Assembly: GCF_030973515.1 (NCBI RefSeq)
Contig: NZ_JARGZA010000007.1
Location: 62,001 to 126,000 of the forward strand
Direction: 5' to 3'
DNA: 64,000 bases
Source: Jannaschia maritima
GTDB taxonomy: Bacteria; Pseudomonadota; Alphaproteobacteria; Rhodobacterales; Rhodobacteraceae
Below, piece by piece: positions 35,646 through 44,463 of this stretch. The position numbers were made by a program, and so were the translations under genes. Under the pieces are notes generated by a model. The model did no database searches and was not told the origin of the DNA. It was given only the letters and a program-made list of their open reading frames with translations. Positions within the stretch are counted from its first letter, which is position 1. Each line of letters opens with the position of its first letter.

Positions 35646-36932
35646 CTAGGAGAAATTCATTCCAGCCGCATCGTCGCCGAAGTGGATTAACACCTTATCG
35701 TCATCAGCCTGAACGCCAGAGCATTCGTAGTCCACCCCAACTATAACCCGCTTTCTTGTATTCTCTGGTAACCTTGTCTTTTCTCTAAATTCTTCAAATG
35801 TGATTTCTCCTGCTAGATAACGCTGGAGAACATTTCTACTCACTACCGCGGTCTGACGATCTCCGGAATAGGATTTTATAGATTGTCTAACCTCTGAATG
35901 TCTGATTTTTCGCTCCGGTTTATACTCACCCGCAAGGGTAGAGTTGGAAGATTGATAAGGCCCGTACGATACAGAGGGTAGATTGTGCAATGCGCGCTCT
36001 ATTAACAAGCAGCATTCATCTGGAACGCCCTCCCGGCACAATATGTTAATTGATACCTCGCGCTTTCTCTTCTCACGGAAACCTTCCTCTACCCAAATAA
36101 AAACAATAATATCCAAAGACTTGTTTTTTCGTAGATAGTGTTCGGCTACATCCTTCGGGGTATAACTACCGCCACGGTTAGGCTTCCGCCCGTAAACATC
36201 CACTGCGCGAGAACGCCGGAACGGCTTCTTAATCCACTCTGAGCCACCGTCGCAAACCACAGCAATCTTCACAAATGATCCCCAGGCTCCTTCCATCTGC
36301 CTGCCTGCGGTCTTCAACGCTTGATAGAGCCTGTTCCTTTCGGCGTCCCATACCTCATCGGGCATATCGACATGCAGTTTTCCTACATTCTTAGGGCGAA
36401 CTGATAGAGTCAGTCTATTCCTACCTTTATTAATGTCTATCGAACCACTTGCGCCATTCTCCACCCACCTATATAAATGGTCTCTTATTTCTTGATCCAA
36501 TTCGAATTCGCCGGTGATACCCGAGTATCTCATTGGCCACTCAAGGTAGCTATTGGCCCGAATGTATAGATCGGGGAGAGCTAACTTCTCTGAGCGTATA
36601 TAGTTTTCAATGATGTTCAACGCTCTCAGCAATCGTTGCTCATCGGTGAGCACTTGTCCAAAAATAGTCTTCACCTCTACCAAGACAGGTTCAGCTATTC
36701 CATTGATGTCAAAACATGCTTCCGGCACCGATCGAGCCATCCATGAAGGATACGGCTCTGATATGTTAGCTGATTGCGAAATACTCCAGATAACTGCTAA
36801 CTCCCATAGAGCGCTGTAAACACCGTCCGCATTGGATAAATAAGATAGACGACTGATAAGATCGTGCTTATTCTCAGAAGGAATATCAATTTGATTAAGC
36901 GCTTCCTGCGCCCATCTTCGCGAGAAAATCAT
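35646..36932 (-). CDS. Low-GC orphan protein with a possible PD-(D/E)xK nuclease domain
   Basis: A 428-residue protein I do not recognise. Base composition is visibly far more AT-rich than all neighbours, with frequent A/T third positions, suggesting recent transfer. Near the N-terminus, Glu44 in an ALWELAV helix, Asp75 in CFDI and Glu86-x-Lys88 in VLVEVKT fit the order of a PD-(D/E)xK nuclease core. The middle is rich in Lys/Arg; the C-terminal 60 residues contain a short helical segment (LAGEITFEEFREKT). It starts 19 bp past the thyX stop on the same strand and ends beside the repeat cluster. A restriction or defence role is possible but not shown. Confidence 0.6.
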   Translation of the reverse strand: MIFSRRWAQEALNQIDIPSENKHDLISRLSYLSNADGVYSALWELAVIWSISQSANISEPYPSWMARSVPEACFDINGIAEPVLVEVKTIFGQVLTDEQRLLRALNIIENYIRSEKLALPDLYIRANSYLEWPMRYSGITGEFELDQEIRDHLYRWVENGASGSIDINKGRNRLTLSVRPKNVGKLHVDMPDEVWDAERNRLYQALKTAGRQMEGAWGSFVKIAVVCDGGSEWIKKPFRRSRAVDVYGRKPNRGGSYTPKDVAEHYLRKNKSLDIIVFIWVEEGFREKRKREVSINILCREGVPDECCLLIERALHNLPSVSYGPYQSSNSTLAGEYKPERKIRHSEVRQSIKSYSGDRQTAVVSRNVLQRYLAGEITFEEFREKTRLPENTRKRVIVGVDYECSGVQADDDKVLIHFGDDAAGMNFS

Positions 36933-36951
36933 TCCGTTATTGAATAGTGAG

Positions 36952-37881
36952 TCACCCCACCACCCCCATAAACTCCCGCCACTCCCCCACGCTCATCCCA
37001 CTCGTCTCCTGCGTCACCTCTTCCCCCGCCACCATCCGCCGCACGCACTCCACCCCCCGCGCCGACAGCTGCGCCCCGCCCAACCGGTAATCCTCGAACG
37101 CCGCGTACGCCGCCGGCACCCAGTCGGCGACGATCCCGCACAAGGCCTCCGCGTAGACCCGGATCTCGTACTGCGCGTGGGCGTCCGCGCGCAGGCGCAG
37201 GAAGTGGAACAGGTTGTGCAGGTCCACCTTCCAGTACCATTGCGTGTACACGTTGGCCGGCAGGTTCATGCGCGCCAGCTCTCGGGCCAGCCCCTGCTGC
37301 CCGTCCTGGGAGATCATCGCCTCGTAATGGTCGTAGGCCCGATCCGCGTCCTCGCGCAGCCAGTCCAGCACGCGCGCGGCCTCCGCCCCCTCCAACGCCG
37401 CACCCCGGCCCTGGTTGTTCACCACCGACTGCGCCGCCAGGTGCGAAGGCTCGGGGATATAGAACTCCCGGTCCAGGATCGAATAGCGGGCGGAATACTC
37501 GTTCACGTTGGCGGTGCGGTGGCGGATCCATTGCCGCGCCACGAAGACGGGCAGCTTCACGTGCAGCTTGACCTCGCACATCTCGAACGGCGTCGAATGC
37601 CAGTGCCGCATCAGGTAGCGGATCAGGCCGGTGTCGTTCTGCACCGACTTCGTGCCGCGTCCATAGCTGACGCGCGCCGCCTGGCAGATCGCCGCGTCGT
37701 CGCCCATGTAATCCACGACCCGTACGAAGCCGTGGTCCAGCACGGGGTGGGGCGTGTACAGATGCGCCTCCATCCCCGGGGCGGTCGCGCGCAGGGTGGG
37801 CTGCGGGTCGGCGCGCATCGCGGCCGCGTCGTCCACCCCGGCGGTCGCGGCATCGGCGTTCGGTTTCGCGTGCGTGTTCAT
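36952..37881 (-). CDS. thyX: FAD-dependent thymidylate synthase
   Basis: A 309-residue enzyme. The ThyX signature RHR-x7-S is present as R120-H121-R122 to S130 ([11 protein letters not shown]). [18 protein letters not shown] holds further flavin and dUMP contacts. It makes dTMP from dUMP using FAD and methylene-tetrahydrofolate. The ATG at 37881 gives a short Ala-rich leader before the conserved start. The low-GC orphan gene follows 19 bp downstream and may be read through from it. Confidence 0.93.
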   Translation of the reverse strand: MNTHAKPNADAATAGVDDAAAMRADPQPTLRATAPGMEAHLYTPHPVLDHGFVRVVDYMGDDAAICQAARVSYGRGTKSVQNDTGLIRYLMRHWHSTPFEMCEVKLHVKLPVFVARQWIRHRTANVNEYSARYSILDREFYIPEPSHLAAQSVVNNQGRGAALEGAEAARVLDWLREDADRAYDHYEAMISQDGQQGLARELARMNLPANVYTQWYWKVDLHNLFHFLRLRADAHAQYEIRVYAEALCGIVADWVPAAYAAFEDYRLGGAQLSARGVECVRRMVAGEEVTQETSGMSVGEWREFMGVVG

Positions 37882-38345
37882 GGCCCTGCCCCCATCGGTT
37901 GCCGTGCCACACCCTAGCGCGCCCGCCCCGATTCGGAGAGTCCCGCGGGAGTTCCGCCCCCCGGTTTCCCCGCCCCGCGGCAGGACGGCGACAGCCGGGG
38001 CGGCGTCCCCGCATCCGCACGGGGGCGAAGGACCGGTCCCGCCAGGGACGGGACGATCCGGGGGACCCGGCCGGGGTCCGAAGCGCGGGCCGCCCGAGCG
38101 GCCCGCCGGACCACCCCCCGCACGCAACGGTCCCGCGACACGAGCCCGACGCAACGCGCGATCCGGATGTGCCCGAACGTATGTACGGGGGGTGCACGGG
38201 GGGTGTACGGGGGGTGTATCGACATTTCCGCAGGGGCGGCGGCACATTCCTCCCGCTCCGCGCGCGGGCGCACGGAATCACCGCCCCTACCGCGGGCACC
38301 CCGGCCCGTGTATTCCGTGTCCGATCCGCAACGGAAGGACACGGA
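37882..38345. other. 464-bp structured intergenic region between thyX and the glyoxalase-like gene
   Basis: No gene is seen. It must carry the divergent promoters of thyX (reverse) and the glyoxalase-like gene (forward). It contains several short GC hairpins (for example GGGCCGCC-CGA-GCGGCCCG near 38087-38106), a triple 11-bp repeat (38183-38215) and a long inverted repeat touching the downstream start codon. Confidence 0.6.
38183..38215. repeat. Three tandem 11-bp repeats (GTACGGGGGGT)
   Basis: Units at 38183-38193, 38194-38204 (T to C at the second base) and 38205-38215, followed by a partial GTA. The 11-base period places each G6 run on nearly the same helix face, as in iterated regulator sites. 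The G-runs could also form a quadruplex. It lies 131 bp before the glyoxalase-like start. Confidence 0.65.
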
Positions 38346-38347
38346 AT
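38312..38347 (+). promoter_or_regulatory. 11-bp inverted repeat covering the glyoxalase-like start codon
   Basis: Arms ATTCCGTGTCC (38312-38322) and GGACACGGAAT (38337-38347) are perfectly complementary, with a 14-base loop. The right arm includes the first two bases of the ATG at 38346, and the ribosome site (GGAAGGA) lies at the loop-stem border. In RNA this would hide the start; in DNA it could be an operator. Confidence 0.55.
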
Positions 38348-38780
38348 GGCCATCGAATACCTCCACACCATGCTGCGCGTGAAGGACCTGGACGCGGCGC
38401 TCGCCTTCTGGACGATGCTGGGCCTGGTCGAACGTCGCCGGTCCGAGAACGAGGGCGGGCGCTTCACCCTGGTCTTCCTGTGCCCCCCCGATCAGGCCGA
38501 CGGTCGGGCCGACGTGGAGCTGACCTACAACTGGGACGGCGACGACGGATTGCCCAGCGATTCCCGGCACTTCGGGCATCTGGCCTACCGCGTGGACGAC
38601 ATATATGCGACCTGCCAGGCGCTGATGGATGCGGGCGTGACGATCAACCGTCCGCCGCGCGACGGCCACATGGCCTTCGTGCGCAGCCCCGACAACCAGT
38701 CGGTCGAGTTGCTGCAAAAGGGCGACCCCAAACCCAAGCAGGAGCCCTGGGCCAGCATGGAGAACACGGGACACTGGTAA
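38346..38780 (+). CDS. VOC-family lactoylglutathione lyase-like protein
   Basis: A 144-residue protein with two vicinal-oxygen-chelate modules. The four metal ligands of glyoxalase I are in place: His7, Glu58, His78 and Glu121 (YLHTML, DVELTYNW, FGHLAYRV, SVELLQKG). It probably isomerises the hemithioacetal of methylglyoxal and glutathione to S-lactoylglutathione. Expression may be controlled by the hairpin that covers its start codon. It converges on the Mth938-like gene. Confidence 0.87.
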   Translation: MAIEYLHTMLRVKDLDAALAFWTMLGLVERRRSENEGGRFTLVFLCPPDQADGRADVELTYNWDGDDGLPSDSRHFGHLAYRVDDIYATCQALMDAGVTINRPPRDGHMAFVRSPDNQSVELLQKGDPKPKQEPWASMENTGHW

Positions 38781-38890
38781 CGGGGGCTTAACCGCTCCGC
38801 CCCAACGTGGCGGGTCGTCGGCGCCCCCGTCCCGGGCACCGCCCGGACCCGCCCGGTGGCGATCCCCAAAGCGGTCTCCGCGACGACGCC

Positions 38891-38925
38891 AAAAAAAATG
38901 GCGGTTAACCGTCCGTTAACCCGCC
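38891..38925 (-). terminator. Intrinsic terminator of the yajC-secDF operon
   Basis: On the reverse strand a stem GGCGG(G)TTAAC / GTTAACCGCC with loop GGACG is followed by A and then eight T residues: a textbook Rho-independent terminator. The TAA stop of the Mth938-like gene (38916-38918) is part of the stem. Confidence 0.85.
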
Positions 38926-39275
38926 TCCCCGACCGGCAGCACGGCCGCCGCCACCCGCCGCCCTTCGCCCACCAGGACGTTGTAGGTGCGGCACGCGGCG
39001 GGCGTCTGCATCGCCTCCAACCCGATGCCCGCATCCTCGCACGCGACGCGCAGGTCGCCGGGGGGATGCGCGATCTCCGCCCCCGTGCCGTACAGGATGA
39101 CGTCCACGGTCCCAGCCAGCGCCACCAGGGCGGATGCCGTGCCGTCCCAAGGGGTTACGGTCATCCCGTGCACCAGTTGCGGCCCCCCGTGGACCAGCCC
39201 CCCGATGCGGAAGAACCCCGGCCCGTACCCGTCGAAGGGCTGCACCCCGTCATAGCTCGGCTCGCTCAGATCCAT
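38916..39275 (-). CDS. Mth938-like (DUF498) domain protein
   Basis: A 119-residue protein of the Mth938/NDUFAF3-like fold. FDGYGPGFFRIGG, DVILYGTGAEI and LEAMQTPAACRTYNVLVGEGR are its landmarks. In alphaproteobacteria this gene often trails yajC-secD-secF; relatives in mitochondria help assemble complex I. The ATG at 39275 is chosen over an in-frame start nine bases upstream because it gives the family N-terminus. The stop codon lies inside the terminator stem. Confidence 0.83.
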   Translation of the reverse strand: MDLSEPSYDGVQPFDGYGPGFFRIGGLVHGGPQLVHGMTVTPWDGTASALVALAGTVDVILYGTGAEIAHPPGDLRVACEDAGIGLEAMQTPAACRTYNVLVGEGRRVAAAVLPVGEAG

Positions 39276-39298
39276 GCCCCGCACCTAGGCCGCGCGCC

Positions 39299-40039
39299 TC
39301 AGTCCAGCAAGGGCAGCCCCGCCACCACGGCCGCCCCCACGACGGCATAGGCGATCCCCCGGTACACCCGCTCCGCCCCCGGCCGGAACAGCGCCATCCC
39401 GATCATCGTGCCCCCGACATACGGCCCGATCAGCACCGCCCCCGCCACCAGCGCGGTCCGGTCCAGCACGCCCTGGACCCACAGCATCGGCAGCAGCGCG
39501 GCGTTCAGGATCGTCAGGAAGCTCGCCAGGTTCGCCCGCATCCGCACCGCCCGGTCGCCCGAGGCCAGGGCGGTGACGATCACGACCGGCCCCAGCAGCC
39601 CCGTCGCCCCGCCCAGCACGCCGGCCACGGCCCCCACCCCGAGGCGCGGCCCCATGCCGGCCCCCAACCGTATCGTCCAGCCCGCGACCGTGGCCACCAG
39701 GGTTCCCGCGATCAGCAGGCACATGGCCCAGCGCAGGGGCGTGGGGTCGACATGGGCCAGCATCCAGATGCCCGCCGGCATCGTCACCGTCGCGGCCCCC
39801 ACCATCAGCAGCGTCGTGCGCTTGTCCGCCTGCGCCCAGGCCCGCGGCAGCATAGTCACCACCGATCCCAAACCCATCACCGCAAGGGCCGCGACCGCCC
39901 CCTCGGGGCCCAGGATCGCGGCGGCGACCGGAATGAAGATCAGCGCCGTTCCGAACCCCGCGAAGCCATAGACTACACCGCAGGTCAACGCCGCCAGCAG
40001 CAGCCACGGCAGTCCCGGCAGGGCCAGGACCGCGTCCAT
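39299..40039 (-). CDS. TauE/SafE-family anion exporter
   Basis: A 246-residue membrane protein with about eight hydrophobic helices arranged as two TauE/SafE halves (GVVYGFAGFGTALIFIP early, GVLGGATGLLGPVVIV in the middle). Members export sulfite, sulfoacetate or similar anions. It starts a few bases after the secF stop (ATG 40039, or the GTG at 40042) and lies inside the Sec operon, between secF and the Mth938-like gene. Confidence 0.83.
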   Translation of the reverse strand: MDAVLALPGLPWLLLAALTCGVVYGFAGFGTALIFIPVAAAILGPEGAVAALAVMGLGSVVTMLPRAWAQADKRTTLLMVGAATVTMPAGIWMLAHVDPTPLRWAMCLLIAGTLVATVAGWTIRLGAGMGPRLGVGAVAGVLGGATGLLGPVVIVTALASGDRAVRMRANLASFLTILNAALLPMLWVQGVLDRTALVAGAVLIGPYVGGTMIGMALFRPGAERVYRGIAYAVVGAAVVAGLPLLD

Positions 40040-40043
40040 CACG

Positions 40044-41006
40044 TCAGGCGTCCACCGCCCCGAACTGCGTGCCAGCGTCGGGCTGCTTGGGGTCGCGGTC
40101 GACGCCGAGCATCAGCACCACGTTCTTGGCCACGTAGACCGAAGAGTACGTGCCCACGATCACGCCCCAGAAGATCGCGAACACGAAGCCGCGGATCACG
40201 TCGCCCCCCAGCACCAAAAGGGCCACCAGCGCCAGCAGGGTCGTGCCCGACGTCATCAGCGTCCGGCTCAGCGTCTCGTTCACGGACCGGTTCATCACGT
40301 CGATCAGGGGGGTCTTCTTGTACTTGATCAGGTTCTCGCGCAGCCGGTCGAATATGACGACCGTGTCGTTGATCGAATAGCCGATGATCGTCAGGATCGC
40401 CGCGATGGTCGCCAGGTCGAACCGGATCTGCAACAGGCTGAACACCCCGATCGTCAGCACGACGTCGTGGATCAACGCGGCGATCGCGCCCACGCTGAAC
40501 TGCCACTCGAACCGCAGCCAGATATAGATCAGGATCGCGCCCAGCGACGCCGCCACCGCGATCAGCGCGGTGGTGATCAGCTCGCCCGACACCTTGGGCC
40601 CCACGGATTCGACGGATGGGAACGTGATGCTGGGGTCCACCCCCTGCAGGGCGGCCTCCACCGCGGCGATCGTTTCGGGCGTGACCGACTCCGCGCCCTC
40701 CTGGGCCTGGATGCGGATCTGGGCCACGTGCTGGTCGGGGGCGAAGGTGGGATCGAACACCTCCGATATCACCACGTCGCCCAGCTCCAGGGGCGCGATC
40801 GCGTCGCGGTACGCGCCCACGTCCACCGCCTGCGTGCTGTCGGTCCGGATGGTCGTGCCGCCCAGGAAGTCGATGCCGAAGTTCAGCCCGACGATCAGCC
40901 AGATCGCGATGGCGCCGACCATCGCCACCAGGGACGCCCCGAAGGTCCAGTGGCGGTACTGCATGAAGTCCCAGTTGGTGTCCTGGGGGACCAGGCGAAG
41001 GCGCAT
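40044..41006 (-). CDS. secF: Protein translocase subunit SecF
   Basis: A 320-residue membrane protein of the SecD/SecF RND family. An N-terminal helix is followed by GLNFGIDFLGGT, a periplasmic domain, and five helices including YSINDTVVIFDRLREN. With SecD it uses the proton gradient to pull proteins through SecYEG. It is spaced 1 bp from secD. Confidence 0.95.
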   Translation of the reverse strand: MRLRLVPQDTNWDFMQYRHWTFGASLVAMVGAIAIWLIVGLNFGIDFLGGTTIRTDSTQAVDVGAYRDAIAPLELGDVVISEVFDPTFAPDQHVAQIRIQAQEGAESVTPETIAAVEAALQGVDPSITFPSVESVGPKVSGELITTALIAVAASLGAILIYIWLRFEWQFSVGAIAALIHDVVLTIGVFSLLQIRFDLATIAAILTIIGYSINDTVVIFDRLRENLIKYKKTPLIDVMNRSVNETLSRTLMTSGTTLLALVALLVLGGDVIRGFVFAIFWGVIVGTYSSVYVAKNVVLMLGVDRDPKQPDAGTQFGAVDA

Positions 41007-41007
41007 G

Positions 41008-42672
41008 TCAGACCTCGATGGTGCGGGGGCGGCGGCGCTCGAACCACGCCACGATCAGCAGACGGGTGACGAAGATCGCCGTGAACACCGATGTCAGGAT
41101 CCCGATGCCCAGCGTCACCGCGAAGCCCCGCACGGGGCCGGAGCCCAGGGTGAACAGGATGGCGGCGATGATGAACGTCGTGATGTTCGCGTCGATGATC
41201 GCCGACAGCGCCCGCTGATAGCCCAGCTCGATGGCCCGCGCGGGGCCCTTTGCGGTCTTCATCTCCTCGCGGATGCGTTCGAAGACCAGGACGTTGGCGT
41301 CCACCGCCATGCCGATGGTCAAGACGATGCCCGCGATGCCGGGCAGGGTCAGCGTGCCGCCGATCAGGCCCAGCACCCCGAAGATCAACGCCACGTTCAC
41401 GCCCAGCGCCACGGTGGCGAAGGCCCCGAACAGGCCATAGGACAGGACCATGAACACGACGACCGCGGCCATGGCGACCAGCGCCGCGACCTGGCCCGCG
41501 TCGATGCTGTCTTGCCCCAGCTCGGGGCCGATGGTGCGTTCCTCCAGGAACGTCATCTCGGCCGGCAACGCACCCGCGCGCAGCAGGATGGCCAGGCGGT
41601 TCGCCTCCTCCACGTCGAAGTTGCCGGTGATCTGGCCCGATCCCCCGGTGATCGCCTCGCGGATGGTGGGTGCGGTCACGACCTCCTCGTCCAGCACGAT
41701 CGCGAAGGGGGCGCCGACGTTCTGGCCGGTGAACTGCCCGAAGGCGCGCGCGCCCGACGGGTTGAACCGGAAGGTCACGGCCGGCAGGCTGTTCTGGTCG
41801 AAGCCCGGCTGGCTGTCGGTCAGGTCGTCGCCCGACACCACGGGCGTGCGCTCCAGCACGTAGAAGACGCCAGCCTCGTCCAGCGACGGCAGCAGCAGTT
41901 GATCGGCGTCGACGCGGCTCGTCGCGTCCTCCGTCACGCCCGTCACCGCGTGGAAGGTCAGCCGCGCCGTGGTGCCGATCAGGGCCTTCAACTCCTGCGC
42001 GGATCCGATGCCGGGCACCTGGATCAGGATACGATCCTGCCCCTGGCGCTGGATCGTGGGCTCGCGCGTCCCCGCCTCGTCCACCCGCCGGCGGATGATC
42101 TCCAACGATTGCTGCATCGTGCGCTCGTCGGTGGCGGCGCGCTCGGCCTCCGACAGCGTGACGGTGAGGATGTCACCCTGTCCCTCGACCGCGATGTCGC
42201 GCGCGCCCACGCCCGTCAGCGTAGCGATGGGGCGGGCCAGATCCTCGACGGCGGCGATCGCGGCCGGCATCCCCTCGGGGCGGCTGATGCGGACCCGCAG
42301 CCGGTCCGGGGGACCGTCCTGGCGGCGGATCGTGCCGATTTCGTCGCGGAGGCCCCGCAGCGCGTCGCGCACCTCCGGCCAATAGCCGTCGATCCGGCTG
42401 GCATAGACGTCGGCCAGCTGCACCTCCGCCAACAGGTGCGCGCCCCCGCGCAGGTCCAGCCCCAGGTTCACCAGCCGCGACGGCAGCACCTCCGGCCACA
42501 GCGACAGGTCGTCCTCGATCTCGGGCGACGCGATGGCCCCCGCCTGCAATGCGGCGAGGGCGTCGTTGTGGCGCTCGACCCGGTCGTAGAACAGGTTCGG
42601 CACCGCCAGGGCGATGCCGATGACGCAGACCGCCGCGATCAGCACGCGCTTCCAGAGCGGGATCTGCAGCAT
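41008..42672 (-). CDS. secD: Protein translocase subunit SecD
   Basis: A 554-residue membrane protein: N-terminal helix, a large periplasmic P1 domain (GLDLRGGAHLLAEV near residue 72), then five C-terminal helices with DANVLVFERIREE. It is the partner of SecF in the export motor. The gene is 4 bp after yajC and 1 bp before secF. Confidence 0.96.
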   Translation of the reverse strand: MLQIPLWKRVLIAAVCVIGIALAVPNLFYDRVERHNDALAALQAGAIASPEIEDDLSLWPEVLPSRLVNLGLDLRGGAHLLAEVQLADVYASRIDGYWPEVRDALRGLRDEIGTIRRQDGPPDRLRVRISRPEGMPAAIAAVEDLARPIATLTGVGARDIAVEGQGDILTVTLSEAERAATDERTMQQSLEIIRRRVDEAGTREPTIQRQGQDRILIQVPGIGSAQELKALIGTTARLTFHAVTGVTEDATSRVDADQLLLPSLDEAGVFYVLERTPVVSGDDLTDSQPGFDQNSLPAVTFRFNPSGARAFGQFTGQNVGAPFAIVLDEEVVTAPTIREAITGGSGQITGNFDVEEANRLAILLRAGALPAEMTFLEERTIGPELGQDSIDAGQVAALVAMAAVVVFMVLSYGLFGAFATVALGVNVALIFGVLGLIGGTLTLPGIAGIVLTIGMAVDANVLVFERIREEMKTAKGPARAIELGYQRALSAIIDANITTFIIAAILFTLGSGPVRGFAVTLGIGILTSVFTAIFVTRLLIVAWFERRRPRTIEV

Positions 42673-42676
42673 GGGT

Positions 42677-42997
42677 TCAGGTCGCCGGTTCGGTCTTGGA
42701 CAGCACCTGGGCGATGGTCGATCGGACCACGGTCACGTTCACGCCCGTCGCGATCTCGACCTCCAGCTCGTTGTCGTCGCGCACCTTGGTCACCTTGCCG
42801 ATCAGGCCGCCCTGGGTGACGACGCGGTCGCCCCGGCGCAGGGCCTCGACCATGGCGCGATGCTCCTTCACCTTCTTCTGCTGGGGGCGGATCAGGAGGA
42901 AGTACATGATCGCGAAGATCAGGATCAGCGGCAGGAAGGAGCCCAGCGCACCGGCGGCGCCGCCGACATCCTGGGCGTAGGCGGGGGTTACGAACAT
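42677..42997 (-). CDS. yajC: Preprotein translocase accessory subunit YajC
   Basis: A 106-residue protein with one membrane helix (about 18-40), then the cytoplasmic RPQQKKVKEH and GDRVVTQGGLIGKV motifs of YajC. It associates with SecDF. It is the first gene of the operon; the divergent serS gene starts 167 bp away, so both promoters share that gap. Confidence 0.95.
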   Translation of the reverse strand: MFVTPAYAQDVGGAAGALGSFLPLILIFAIMYFLLIRPQQKKVKEHRAMVEALRRGDRVVTQGGLIGKVTKVRDDNELEVEIATGVNVTVVRSTIAQVLSKTEPAT

Positions 42998-43164
42998 CGT
43001 GAAGCGGTCCCTGTCATCGTGGGCGGGGGCGGGCCCCGTCTTTGAGGTCGCGGCACCCTATTTGCGGCAGGCGGGGGGCGCAAGCGGGGGCCGCAAGGCG
43101 CGGGCTGGCCCCACCGCCGCACCTGTGGCATTGGCCCGCGCATCCATCCCAGGGGGCCAGACCC

Positions 43165-44457
43165 ATGCACGACATCCGCACCATCCGCGACGATCCGGCC
43201 GCCTTCGACGCCGCCCTCGCCCGCCGGGGGCTGTCCGCGATGTCGTCCGACCTGTTGGCGCTGGATGCGGACCGGCGCGCCTGCATCAAGGCCGCCGAGG
43301 ACGCGCAGGCCGAACGCAACGCGGCCAGCAAGCAGGTGGGTCAGGCCAAGGCGTCGGGCGACGAGGCCACGTTCGCCCGTCTGCGGGACCTGGTCGCCGC
43401 GAAGAAGGACGAAGGCGCGCGGCTGGAGGACGAGGCCCGCGAGAAAGATCTTGCGCTGCGCGATGCTCTGCTGGAGATCCCCAATCTGCCGGACGCGGAC
43501 GTGCCCGACGGCGCGGACGAGGACGACAACGTCGAGATCGCGCGCTGGGGCGAGCTCCGCGCCTTCGACTTCACCCCCGTCGAGCATTTCGACATCGCGG
43601 GCGTGAAGCCGGGCATGGACTTCGCCACGGCGGCCAAGCTGTCGGGCAGCCGCTTCGTCGTGCTGCGCGGCGCGGTGGCCCGCCTGCACCGCGCGCTGGC
43701 GCAGTGGATGCTTGACGTCCACACGGGCGAGAACGGCCTGACGGAACACGTCACCCCCGTGCTGGTCCGCGACGATGCCATGCTGGGGACCGACAAGCTG
43801 CCCAAGTTCGGCGACGACAGCTTCCTGACGCGCGAAGGCTTCTGGCTGATCCCCACGTCGGAGGTGACGCTGACCTATTCGGTGGCGGGCGACGTGCTGG
43901 ACGAGGGGGACCTGCCCCGCCGCATGACCGCCCACACCCTGTGCTTCCGCTCGGAGGCCGGATCGGCGGGCCGCGACACGGCAGGCATGCTGCGCCAGCA
44001 CCAGTTCGAGAAGGTGGAGATGGTCAGCGTCACCCATCCGGACCAGAGCCGGGCGGAGCTGGACCGCATGACGGGGCTGGCGCAGGACCTGCTGGAACGG
44101 CTGGGCCTACCCTATCGCACGGTCGTCCTGTGCACGGGCGACATGGGCTTCGGCGCGCGCCGCACCCACGACATTGAGGTTTGGCTGCCCGGTCAGAACA
44201 AGTACCGGGAGATCAGCTCGTGCTCCACCACCGGCGACTTCCAGGCCCGCCGCATGAACGCCCGGTTCAAGCCCGCGTCGGGGGGCAAGCCCGACTTCGT
44301 CCACACGCTGAACGGATCGGGCCTTGCCGTCGGCCGCTGCCTGATCGCCGTGTTGGAGAATGGACAGCAGGCAGATGGGTCCGTCGTGCTGCCCGCGGTC
44401 CTACACCCCTATTTGGGCGGCAAGACCCGGATCGGGGCGGATGGGGCCATAGAATAG
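43165..44457 (+). CDS. serS: Seryl-tRNA synthetase
   Basis: A 430-residue class II synthetase. An N-terminal coiled-coil arm (about 30-100) precedes the catalytic core with [21 protein letters not shown] (motif 2) and [18 protein letters not shown] (motif 3). It charges tRNA-Ser with serine. Length and motifs are normal. An unknown exported-protein gene follows 6 bp later. Confidence 0.97.
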   Translation: MHDIRTIRDDPAAFDAALARRGLSAMSSDLLALDADRRACIKAAEDAQAERNAASKQVGQAKASGDEATFARLRDLVAAKKDEGARLEDEAREKDLALRDALLEIPNLPDADVPDGADEDDNVEIARWGELRAFDFTPVEHFDIAGVKPGMDFATAAKLSGSRFVVLRGAVARLHRALAQWMLDVHTGENGLTEHVTPVLVRDDAMLGTDKLPKFGDDSFLTREGFWLIPTSEVTLTYSVAGDVLDEGDLPRRMTAHTLCFRSEAGSAGRDTAGMLRQHQFEKVEMVSVTHPDQSRAELDRMTGLAQDLLERLGLPYRTVVLCTGDMGFGARRTHDIEVWLPGQNKYREISSCSTTGDFQARRMNARFKPASGGKPDFVHTLNGSGLAVGRCLIAVLENGQQADGSVVLPAVLHPYLGGKTRIGADGAIE

Positions 44458-44463
44458 GCCGCG

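Noticed and set aside
38905-38919. CtrA-like box TTAA-N7-TTAA
   Set aside because: It is a by-product of the terminator palindrome downstream of two converging genes, not in a promoter position.
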